Virus record (IMG/VR): IMGVR_UViG_3300005337_000012
Location: 1 to 43,501 of that record
DNA length: 43,501 bases
DNA from: a virus
Strand: one strand, 5' to 3'
The number at the start of each line of letters is the position of its first letter. Position 1 is the first letter of the stretch. The notes beneath the pieces were generated by a model. It did no database searches, had not been told where the DNA came from, and saw only the letters and a list, made by a program, of their open reading frames with translations. Below, piece after piece: positions 6,533 to 13,654 of this stretch. The translations under genes and the position numbers were made by a program.

Positions 6533-8893
6533 ATGAAGCACTTTCTAGCGTCCCGCTTTTACAGAATGGGATTTCACACGTTTCCCGTTCGTCTGTTACG
6601 GACACCGGAAGGGAAAGAAATTAAAAAGCCAATGGGTGAATGGCGTGATGTCCCTATGGATACCGTGACCATGGATTATCAAAACTACGGCGTTCGCTTG
6701 GATAAGCGCATTGTTGTGGTAGACGTTGACGTCAAGCGCGGTAAAAAGGGCGGTGAAACTTGGCTTAAAATGCGCGCTATGTTGACCGATGAAGCCCGTG
6801 AAATGCTAGACCAAACCGGAAAGCGCTTAATCTGCGGCACCATAAGCGGTGGGCGGCACCACTTTTTTAAATTGCCTGACGGTGTTCATATTTCAAAAAT
6901 AAACAAGGGCTTTCAGGATATTGACTTTCTGAGTGAAGGTTCATTCATTGTCGGCCCCGGTACGTACTTTGATACAGGCTTACCCTACCAAGTATTAGAT
7001 GGCTTTATTAATTGGGATTACATACCCGATTATCCAAAAGAGTGGCTCGCGGCAACCATTAAGCGCGAGCACCAACAACAAGCCCCAGACAGAGAATTTG
7101 ATAATACCCCCGGTGCCATCCATCAATTTACGCAGTATTGTATTAACTGCCCCATCGCTATTGAAAATAATCGGGGTGATGAAACCACTTTAAAGGTGGC
7201 ACTTGCCGCTAGAGACTTGGGGCTTGACGAAGAAACCGCATTCAAAATTATGTGGCATTCGTTTAATCCAAGATGTCAACCGCCTTGGGATGAGGGCGGC
7301 TTAGAAACCAAAATCCATAATGCTTACATGTACGGAAGCGGCGCCGCCGGTTCTCAAAACTTTTCTCACCTTATCGAATCCATGACCCCCGAAGTCTTGG
7401 AAGAGATGGAGGAGGGGCTAGCGTCTGAGGGCTACCGTTGGAGCCGCAATAAGAATGGAATAGTGACGCCTAACAATGAAAATAATACTATATGCTACCT
7501 TGCTGCTCCTAATCGCGGCGACTTCCAGAATGAAGTTTGGGGATTGTACCGTTTTAACCAATTTACACAAACCCCCGAGTATGCCGTGTCTCCTCCCTGG
7601 TACGACCCAAAAACAGCCCTGCAGAAGTCTTTGCAGTATCCCAAAGATATTACTGAAGCCGAAATCGGAAGTTTAAAACATTACCTTTTTCAAAAGTACG
7701 GGTATGAAACCGAGCGCTCTACGTGTGCACAGGCGATGGACTTTGTAAGTCGTGCCTACATGTATCATCCAATACGCTCATGGCTTAATGCGATTGAATG
7801 GGACGGCGTAGAGCGTTTAGATAATTGGTTGCCTATCTATCTCGGTACAGCTCGGAACGAGTATACAACTACAATCGGCCCTAAAGTATTGATGGGCGCA
7901 GTATCGCGTATATTCGAACCCGGCTGTAAAATGGACTACACACTTATTTTGGAAGGTGAGCAGGGCACCGGTAAGTCAACAGTGTGTGAAATCTTGGGGG
8001 TTTATCCCGATTGGTTTGCAACCATACGCCCCGACACTGATAAAGACACGCGCCAAGTACTTAGCCGTAAATGGATTATCGAGTTTGCCGAGATTGACGC
8101 GCTTAACCGGGCGGCTGATGCTTCCAAGATTAAAGCATTTATGACCTCGGCTACCGACACCTACCGCCCCCCATACGCGCACGCACCTCAAGACTTTCCC
8201 CGCCAATCGATTTTTATCGGTACAGTCAACCCCGGCGCGAGTTATGAATATTTAAATGACATAACCGGTGGCCGTCGTTTTTGGCCGGTTGAGACGGGCG
8301 ATATTAATTTAAAAGCGTTGAAGCGTGACGTAATTCAACTTTATGCCGAAGCCGTTCACCGCTATAAACAGGGTGAAATGCGGTATGTGGCAGGTAACTT
8401 GACCAATATACTAGAGGACGAAGTGCGCAAGCGTCAATTCGTTGACCCCTTCGTTGAAAAGATACGCGACTATTGGGAAGCTAATCCAGAAATTGACAAG
8501 CTCAATTTAAGATGGACGGCCATGACATTGCTAGGCCTGGATGAGCGCTTTTTCGATAAAAGAGTACGGGCTAGATTGGTTGATTCGTTTAGCTTCTTAG
8601 GCTGGAAAGTAACCGGAAGCGTTAAAGAGTACGCCATTGCGCCGGTAGTCGCTTCTAAAAGTTTTGATAATCACTTAGTGCAATTACCGGAATTGGTAAA
8701 TACGTTACGTGCCAATCTTGACAGCCATAAGTCGTATACATTGACCTACCTTTGCGCTAAATGGGACTTAGGCAAACTGAACCAAAAAGATAAACAGAAA
8801 TTAAGCCGAGCGCTGAGAGATATTGATGGCGTATCGTTTCAATACGATCTCACCACGAATGATAATAAAGTAGTAATTGAACCTTTGGAGTAG
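6533..8893 (+). CDS. Primase-polymerase / VirE-type helicase
   Basis: 786 residues; the replicative primase-helicase. The N-terminal ~180 residues match the bifunctional primase/polymerase (archaeo-eukaryotic) fold: V-V-D-V-D-V near 61, S-G-G-R-H-H-F-F near 105-112 and G-S-F-I-V-G-P-G-T-Y. The C-terminal half is a VirE-family/SF3-like ATPase. It has G-E-Q-G-T-G-K-S-T near 474-482 (Walker A), W-I-I-E-F-A-E-I-D (Walker B), I-G-T-V-N (sensor 1) and G-R-R-F-W-P-V (Arg finger). Known members prime and unwind DNA at the fork. AGG seven bases before the ATG supports the start, after a structured leader. It heads the replication module. Confidence 0.93.
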   Translation: MKHFLASRFYRMGFHTFPVRLLRTPEGKEIKKPMGEWRDVPMDTVTMDYQNYGVRLDKRIVVVDVDVKRGKKGGETWLKMRAMLTDEAREMLDQTGKRLICGTISGGRHHFFKLPDGVHISKINKGFQDIDFLSEGSFIVGPGTYFDTGLPYQVLDGFINWDYIPDYPKEWLAATIKREHQQQAPDREFDNTPGAIHQFTQYCINCPIAIENNRGDETTLKVALAARDLGLDEETAFKIMWHSFNPRCQPPWDEGGLETKIHNAYMYGSGAAGSQNFSHLIESMTPEVLEEMEEGLASEGYRWSRNKNGIVTPNNENNTICYLAAPNRGDFQNEVWGLYRFNQFTQTPEYAVSPPWYDPKTALQKSLQYPKDITEAEIGSLKHYLFQKYGYETERSTCAQAMDFVSRAYMYHPIRSWLNAIEWDGVERLDNWLPIYLGTARNEYTTTIGPKVLMGAVSRIFEPGCKMDYTLILEGEQGTGKSTVCEILGVYPDWFATIRPDTDKDTRQVLSRKWIIEFAEIDALNRAADASKIKAFMTSATDTYRPPYAHAPQDFPRQSIFIGTVNPGASYEYLNDITGGRRFWPVETGDINLKALKRDVIQLYAEAVHRYKQGEMRYVAGNLTNILEDEVRKRQFVDPFVEKIRDYWEANPEIDKLNLRWTAMTLLGLDERFFDKRVRARLVDSFSFLGWKVTGSVKEYAIAPVVASKSFDNHLVQLPELVNTLRANLDSHKSYTLTYLCAKWDLGKLNQKDKQKLSRALRDIDGVSFQYDLTTNDNKVVIEPLE

Positions 8894-8895
8894 AT

Positions 8896-9057
8896 ATGTC
8901 AATACTTTGGAAATTACATATGGTATGCCCTATCTGTATGTTCGGGTCGTTTGATACGTTCATAGGGGTTTTACTATTAGTAATCGTAGCCATGAATTAC
9001 GTTGTATACCCGTTTATGGATTTTGTGAGAAGGCACACTAACCGTGAAAAACCATAA
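8896..9057 (+). CDS. Small membrane protein between helicase genes
   Basis: 53 residues with a C-P-I-C pair and one membrane span at about 21-40 (T-F-I-G-V-L-L-L-V-I-V-A-M-N-Y-V-V). The basic tail (R-R-H-T-N-R-E-K-P) would face the cytoplasm. It starts two bases after the primase stop and overlaps the GTG start of the next gene by 14 bases. It may tether replication proteins to the membrane (inference). Confidence 0.55.
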   Translation: MSILWKLHMVCPICMFGSFDTFIGVLLLVIVAMNYVVYPFMDFVRRHTNREKP

Positions 9058-10801
9058 GCCCTTTGCATACCAAGAGGTAGGGATTAATCATCTCTGCTCA
9101 CCGCTTAAAGCGTCATACCTTGCCGATAAACCCGGCCTAGGTAAAACCTTTCAAAGCCTTTCAGCAGCCAAGCGATTGGGGGCTAAGTCGGTGCTCGTGG
9201 TATGCCCCGCAGCGATTGTCAACCAATGGCAAGAGGAGGTTAAAGACTTCCCTGGTTCTATGGTTGTGTCGTATGATGCGTTTTCGGTCGGTGTGATTAC
9301 GAAAGAACATAGAGACGCGCTGACATCTTTACGCGAAACACTGACGCATGCGCAGAAAGAACCAAAGCCGAACGATATTAATTGGCGTGCCAAAATACAC
9401 GACTTAACTCGCCAGATTGGCTCCATTGAGCGGACAATGCAACGCCGGAAAAAGGCTGAGCAATTGCGTAAACGTATTAGAGACATAGGAACTTTTGACG
9501 TTATAATTTGTGACGAAGCACATCTATTAAAAGAGAGTGGAGCGCATCGCACATCCTACATGTTCCATGGTGGGTATGGTATGGTGAAACTTGGCAAGAA
9601 AATAATGCTGCTTTCCGGTACACCAATCCTCAACCGCCCTAAAGAGCTGTATGCAGTACTGCAAGCTTGCTATCCCGAAGCGATTCACGACTGCCCCAAC
9701 TTTGAGGCGTTTGGGTATAAGTTTTGTGGCGTTCAATATGGTTTTAATGGTTCGGTTAATTTTAACGGTTGTACCAATCCTGAAGAATTAGGCAAACGTT
9801 TAAAGCCTTTTATGATTATGAGGACCCTGGATGTTTTAGGGGATAAAATCCCCAAAGTGACTTATGAAGACCAATATATACCTATAGAGGAATGTATAGA
9901 CGCTGAGCACGTTGCAACAAAAAGACGCTTGACAGGAGAAGCAAAAGTAGATAAACTAGTGTTAGATATTAAAAACGTCGCGGATAAAGTCAAAAAGTTA
10001 GTAGTCTTCTACTACCATGACTCAGTTAGGAAATCGTTACAGAAAGCATTTTCATACGCGCCCCTCATTAAAGGCGGTTTAACAAGCTTCCAAAAGACAG
10101 AACAGATTGAACGTTTTGTTAGATTGGGAAGTGATGTTATTCTAGTTCAATTGGGGGCGGGTGGTGTCGGCTTAGACGGTCTTCAAACTGTATGTAGTAA
10201 TGGCTACTTAGCCGAGTTAGACTGGACCCCTGCGCTAGAAGAACAGGCAGTTGGAAGATTACGGAGGTTAGGCCAAAAACATCATGTAACAATCTATCGC
10301 CCCGTCGGCACGCAACACGGTCTAGACCAGCGAATAGACGAAATGAATAAAGATAAAACCGTTGTTATTGAATCAATACTTAGTCACGTAACCCAAATTG
10401 GAGAATATATAACCATGTCTCAAGATTTAACCCCTGAAGTAATCGAACAACTTACACGTTTGGCCGATGCTGCTGAAACCATCGTCGCCCGTTTAACCGG
10501 TGAAGCTGCGGCACCTGCAAAAGCGAAACGTGGAACTGCTGCGCCAAAAGCTGCACCAAAAGCTGCCGGTATTACCCATGAGCAAGCCCGTGAAGCTATC
10601 GTCGGCGAGATGAACGCCCACGAAGGTAAAGAGTTGGTTAAAAAAGATGCTTACAAAGCTCACCTTAAATCAGCTTGGGGCGTCGAAAACTTAAACGACG
10701 TAGACGCTGACGACTTGCAAAAACTGGTTGATAGCTCAATCTCTGCAATGCAAGAAGCAGCTTCCAAAAAACCAGTTGCGGCCACAAACGACGACATTTA
10801 A
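9044..10801 (+). CDS. SNF2-type DEAH helicase with an extra C-terminal domain
   Basis: 585 residues from a GTG start. Motifs: D-K-P-G-L-G-K-T (28-35, Walker A), I-I-C-D-E-A-H near 153-159, L-L-S-G-T-P-I-L (motif III) and Q-A-V-G-R-L-R-R-L-G-Q near 400 (motif VI). This is the compact SNF2 helicase common in phage replication modules, which probably remodels forks or aids recombination. The family normally ends soon after motif VI. Here about 128 more residues follow: an Ala/Lys/Pro-rich linker, a small helical domain and a terminal T-N-D-D-I. An internal ATG at 10415 with GGAG at 10400-10403 could make this tail as a separate protein. Confidence 0.9.
   Translation: MKNHKPFAYQEVGINHLCSPLKASYLADKPGLGKTFQSLSAAKRLGAKSVLVVCPAAIVNQWQEEVKDFPGSMVVSYDAFSVGVITKEHRDALTSLRETLTHAQKEPKPNDINWRAKIHDLTRQIGSIERTMQRRKKAEQLRKRIRDIGTFDVIICDEAHLLKESGAHRTSYMFHGGYGMVKLGKKIMLLSGTPILNRPKELYAVLQACYPEAIHDCPNFEAFGYKFCGVQYGFNGSVNFNGCTNPEELGKRLKPFMIMRTLDVLGDKIPKVTYEDQYIPIEECIDAEHVATKRRLTGEAKVDKLVLDIKNVADKVKKLVVFYYHDSVRKSLQKAFSYAPLIKGGLTSFQKTEQIERFVRLGSDVILVQLGAGGVGLDGLQTVCSNGYLAELDWTPALEEQAVGRLRRLGQKHHVTIYRPVGTQHGLDQRIDEMNKDKTVVIESILSHVTQIGEYITMSQDLTPEVIEQLTRLADAAETIVARLTGEAAAPAKAKRGTAAPKAAPKAAGITHEQAREAIVGEMNAHEGKELVKKDAYKAHLKSAWGVENLNDVDADDLQKLVDSSISAMQEAASKKPVAATNDDI
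10415..10801 (+). other. Possible internal in-frame gene (helicase C-terminal domain)
   Basis: In-frame ATG with GGAG 11 bases upstream would give a 128-residue protein. It would comprise a helix, a K-A-K-R-G-T-A-A-P-K-A-A-P-K-A-A linker, an acidic helical domain and an ending in N-D-D-I. Base composition shifts here towards Ala codons compared with the helicase core, which fits a fused formerly separate gene. Whether both forms are made cannot be seen. Confidence 0.35.
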
Positions 10802-10806
10802 ACTAT

Positions 10807-10890
10807 GTGCCGGCGGAAATAGCATAAATGGCAAATGCGCAATAGGTTTACCTATTGAGATTCGGGGTCCAATTCCCACGAGCCGGCACT
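10807..10890 (+). ncRNA. tRNA-like cloverleaf RNA (non-standard)
   Basis: Closing stem GTGCCGGC (10807-10814) with GCCGGCAC (10882-10889). D-like arm GCAT/ATGC (10822-10838) with GG in the loop. One-base linker, then CAATAGG/CCTATTG (10840-10857) with a TTTA loop. Four-base spacer, then a T-like arm (10862-10881) with a seven-base TCCAATT loop and one bulged A. The A-box string TAGCATAAATGG and B-box string GGTCCAATTCC fit tRNA promoter-box patterns. It differs from a working tRNA by a 7-base acceptor-D linker and the lack of a normal 7-base anticodon loop. TTTTAATTTT follows, so it could also end transcription. Confidence 0.55.
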
Positions 10891-10939
10891 TTTAATTTTC
10901 CCTGCCTGTGGAAAGGCGTCACATGCTTAGTTGTGAGGT

Positions 10940-10955
10940 TGACGGGCTGCCGTCA
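10940..10955 (+). promoter_or_regulatory. Hairpin in the leader of the nuclease gene
   Basis: TGACGG-GCTG-CCGTCA, a perfect 6-bp hairpin, 12 bases before the AGGAG ribosome site of the DUF2800 gene. It may stabilise the mRNA 5' end after processing at the tRNA-like element. Confidence 0.4.
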
Positions 10956-10984
10956 CCATATTTATTAGGAGATTTACCCTACCC

Positions 10985-12079
10985 ATGATGATTGATAGCG
11001 ACCACTCGACTTTTGGCGGAAGCTCCGCAAACCAATGGCGGCATTGCGCCGGCTCTATCCAGCTGAATAAACAAATGGGCAATATTAATACTGAAAGTGA
11101 GTGGTCAAAAGAAGGCACTGAAGCTCACAAAGTAGCTGAGATGATGCTACTCGGTTGGACTCCGCCTACTTCTACTGACCCCGATATGGTACGGCACGCC
11201 AAGTCATACGTTGCCGGAATTGAAAACTATAAGGATATGATTGATGCAACATGGGTACAAGCCGAGACTAAGTACATTAGTAAACGTTACGAAGATGTCG
11301 GAGGAACTATTGACGCACTTATGGCGTCGTTCCGTAGTCGAGTACTGGTCATTGTGGACTTTAAGTATGGCGAGGGAATCACCGTCTCGCCTGTTGAGAA
11401 TGACCAAGAACTTTTCTACACTGGGTTGGCTTTGGAATCTCTATCAGAACAGTTTCCAGAAATCGACTTCTCCAACTGGTCGGTATACCTCGTCATCCAT
11501 CAACCACGCGGAATCGATGCCGGATGGAGGCAGTGGGTTACGACCGGCAAGTACGTACATGATGATTTGCGGCGACGGTATTCATATGTAGAAGACATTA
11601 AACAAGGCAAAATCGATTTAGTACCCGGTCGGCATTGTCGATGGTGTGATGCTAAGGCAGTGTGCCCCGCCTTCTATAAAGAGTTTCTCGCACCCCTTAT
11701 CGAAGCCAAACCCGTACCCCAATTACCACAAATTGAAATCTACAATCTGTACAAAAACAAAGACCTTATTAGCAATTACCTTAAGGTTATTGAAGAATAT
11801 ATTAAAAGCCGATGCGCGGCATTCGGTTCATTCGAAAGCTTTATGCTCGGACAGGGGAAGGGCCAAACATCTTGGCTCAATCCCGTACAGGTAGAGGCTA
11901 AATACCCCCAAGATAAATACCCCTCATTTTATAAAACCAGTTTAAAAACCCCTAAACAAATTATTGATTTACATAAGGAACTAAAGGAGGAGTTCCAAGG
12001 ACAATACAAGCAAGTGACCTATCCGAAACTTGTGAGTAACACCGAGAAGCCAGAACATTACATTGATTTATCTGATTGA
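10985..12079 (+). CDS. DUF2800 Cas4/RecB-like nuclease
   Basis: 364 residues; PD-(D/E)XK exonuclease of the DUF2800 family found with DUF2815 in phage replication/recombination modules. Seen: G-T-E-A-H (44-48), G-G-T-I-D-A (D110) and V-D-F-K-Y-G (D125, K127) form the metal site. C21 together with C218-x2-C221-x5-C227 gives the one-plus-three Cys layout of the Fe-S 'staple' of AddB, Cas4 and Dna2. A role in DNA end resection or recombination is inferred. AGGAG at 10967-10971 is 13 bases from the ATG at 10985; ATG 10988 is also possible. Confidence 0.88.
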   Translation: MMIDSDHSTFGGSSANQWRHCAGSIQLNKQMGNINTESEWSKEGTEAHKVAEMMLLGWTPPTSTDPDMVRHAKSYVAGIENYKDMIDATWVQAETKYISKRYEDVGGTIDALMASFRSRVLVIVDFKYGEGITVSPVENDQELFYTGLALESLSEQFPEIDFSNWSVYLVIHQPRGIDAGWRQWVTTGKYVHDDLRRRYSYVEDIKQGKIDLVPGRHCRWCDAKAVCPAFYKEFLAPLIEAKPVPQLPQIEIYNLYKNKDLISNYLKVIEEYIKSRCAAFGSFESFMLGQGKGQTSWLNPVQVEAKYPQDKYPSFYKTSLKTPKQIIDLHKELKEEFQGQYKQVTYPKLVSNTEKPEHYIDLSD

Positions 12080-12094
12080 AAGGAACACTATGAG
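12069..12094 (+). repeat. 26-base repeat carrying ribosome site and start (copy 1)
   Basis: Identical to 12319-12344. The repeat contains GAAAGGA, an eight-base spacer and ATGAG, so it is a duplicated translation-initiation region. This copy also codes the last residues of the upstream nuclease. Confidence 0.9.
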
Positions 12095-12302
12095 TTTATT
12101 TAAGTACGACGCAACGCGGTTAACCGAAGATAAGCTAAATGGCATGCTCCGCACATTACATGTACTTGGCCGCGAGATTAGTAAGCGGACTAAGTTAAGA
12201 GACTTAATGACCGATAACTGTGAAGACGACTTCATGGTTAAGTTAACCGATGCCGCCATTGAGCATAGCCATACGCTAAACGATTTAATAATTTTCGACT
12301 AA
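12090..12302 (+). CDS. Hypothetical small acidic protein
   Basis: 70 residues from the ATG at 12090, chosen for its AAAGGA site, although an upstream in-frame ATG at 12063 exists. Helical, with L-G-R-E-I-S-K-R-T-K-L-R-D-L-M and an acidic end (L-I-I-F-D). It lies between the nuclease and the ssDNA-binding protein and uses the same 26-base initiation region as the latter. A recombination or replication accessory role is inferred from position only. Confidence 0.65.
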   Translation: MSLFKYDATRLTEDKLNGMLRTLHVLGREISKRTKLRDLMTDNCEDDFMVKLTDAAIEHSHTLNDLIIFD

Positions 12303-12318
12303 CTGAGTTACCTTAATA

Positions 12319-12344
12319 TATCTGATTGAAAGGAACACTATGAG
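12319..12344 (+). repeat. 26-base repeat carrying ribosome site and start (copy 2)
   Basis: Identical to 12069-12094; drives translation of the DUF2815 gene. Confidence 0.9.
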
Positions 12345-13002
12345 CGATAAGATTTCAGCGGTGATTAAATTTCCCGTAGGCCGCTGCGGATACCCTAAGT
12401 TAAACCCGGCTTCGCCCCCTTTGCAAGGTACCGGAGCCAATAAAAAGAAACGCTGGTCCATTACTCAATACTACGACCCAAATCAACCCGCCGTGCAAAA
12501 GTTACTTAAAACCCTTGAGTCGGCGGCAAGTGAGTTTGAGACCCTTCACGGATACGAAGCAAGCCGTGTACCCCAGCTAAAAAAGGTCGGTATCTTTACC
12601 AGTAAAAAGAAAGACCGGAAGAATGACCCCGCTCTTGTTGGTTTACTTTCTATTGATGTTGGTGCCAATGCCGAGAAACGCGACGGTGGTATGCACATCG
12701 CCCCTGCGATTTTTGGTGCGGATACTAGCCCCGTAAATTGGGATGCAATCTACCCAGGTTGCTATACCCAAATCGTTGCGGCGTTGAACGAGTACCAAAT
12801 AGAAGACAATGGACTATCCCTTCACGGTTTGTCCTTGACCTTAAAGGTAGTTCAGTTTGTGCGTGGCGGCGAGCGTATGGGCGGAGACAATACTGACTAC
12901 ACGGCGTATCTGGAAAATCATGCCGACTCGGAAGATGAAGACGATTCGCCAATCGTTGCTCCTCGCCGTAAGTCGGCTATTATTTCGGATGACGATATTT
13001 AA
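12340..13002 (+). CDS. DUF2815 ssDNA-binding protein
   Basis: 220 residues. Matches DUF2815, the OB-fold ssDNA-binding family (T7 gp2.5-like role) that pairs with DUF2800 nucleases. Seen: V-I-K-F-P-V-G-R at the N-terminus, a K-K-K-D-R-K-N-D-P basic loop, the G-E-R-M-G-G region near the end of the fold, then an acidic tail D-S-E-D-E-D-D and a terminal S-D-D-D-I. The acidic-hydrophobic tip is typical of SSBs, where it docks partner proteins. It likely coats ssDNA at the fork and recruits helicase and polymerase. Confidence 0.88.
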   Translation: MSDKISAVIKFPVGRCGYPKLNPASPPLQGTGANKKKRWSITQYYDPNQPAVQKLLKTLESAASEFETLHGYEASRVPQLKKVGIFTSKKKDRKNDPALVGLLSIDVGANAEKRDGGMHIAPAIFGADTSPVNWDAIYPGCYTQIVAALNEYQIEDNGLSLHGLSLTLKVVQFVRGGERMGGDNTDYTAYLENHADSEDEDDSPIVAPRRKSAIISDDDI

Positions 13003-13189
13003 TAAATTTTGCCGCTGGTTCTAGACTGTGGACGCTAACAGTCGTTAATTAATATTGGCATTCCGGGACGAAACAGCTAACGAACGGCCTTTAAGACGCC
13101 AAGGTAATGTATGCAACGAGAGCAGAGACGGCGACGACTCGTGACAGTCGGAGAGACGACAGATTTACCTATTTTATGGAGTAAGGCTA
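13003..13189 (+). other. Structured non-coding segment before the Tad2-like gene
   Basis: 187 bases without a gene. Hairpins by eye: GACTGT/ACAGTC, TTGGC/GCCAA enclosing about 38 bases, and CGACT/AGTCG near 13130-13150. It also holds a GGTTCTAGACT string that resembles a tRNA T-loop. GGAG precedes the next ATG. A processed leader or small RNA is possible; no known family is recognised. Confidence 0.4.
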
Positions 13190-13627
13190 ATGACTCAAGA
13201 TTATTACGGGACAAAATTCGTTACAGCATGGCCGCAAATTAAATATGTTAATGATAACGGTAATTACCCGCCAGGTAACTTAGATGGTTACGCTGTAAAG
13301 TACCCCGATGGTTACATTTCCTGGTCGCCTAAAGCAGTGTTCGAGGAAGCTTACCAGCCAATTACATCACTTAGTTTCGGACATGCTGTCGTTGCTTTAA
13401 AAGCTGGACATAAAGTTGCGCGTTCCGGTTGGAATGGGAAAGGGATGTTCCTCTATCTTGTCCCTGAAAATGTCTACCCGGCTCAAACTAAAGCTGCGTT
13501 AGAACATTTTGGCGATAGAGTCCCTTATGGTGCGTACATCGCTATGAAGACAGCTCAAGAGAACGTTGTACCTTGGCTTGCATCCCAAACCGATGTTTTA
13601 GCCAACGACTGGCAAGTAATCGATTAA
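13190..13627 (+). CDS. DUF2829 / Tad2-like protein (candidate anti-Thoeris)
   Basis: 145 residues. Residues 62-145 fit DUF2829: F-G-H-A-V-V-A-L-K-A-G-H-K-V-A-R, then G-W-N-G-K-G-M-F-L-Y-L-V (80-91), M-K-T-A (119-122), P-W-L-A-S-Q-T-D and D-W-Q-V. Tad2 proteins of this family are known to bind and sequester the cyclic ADP-ribose-type signal of Thoeris defence; some bind other nucleotide signals. The first ~55 residues (Y-Y-G-T-K to S-W-S-P-K-A-V-F) are an N-terminal extension often fused to DUF2829 in phages. GGAG before the ATG. It is unusual in lying between the SSB and polymerase genes. Activity is inferred from family. Confidence 0.8.
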   Translation: MTQDYYGTKFVTAWPQIKYVNDNGNYPPGNLDGYAVKYPDGYISWSPKAVFEEAYQPITSLSFGHAVVALKAGHKVARSGWNGKGMFLYLVPENVYPAQTKAALEHFGDRVPYGAYIAMKTAQENVVPWLASQTDVLANDWQVID

Positions 13628-13654
13628 CAGATAGTCTGGTAGGGAGTAAGTTAC

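Noticed and set aside
10807-10890. Ordinary tRNA gene
   Set aside because: Acceptor-D linker too long, anticodon loop not seven bases and T-stem with a bulge; kept as tRNA-like only.
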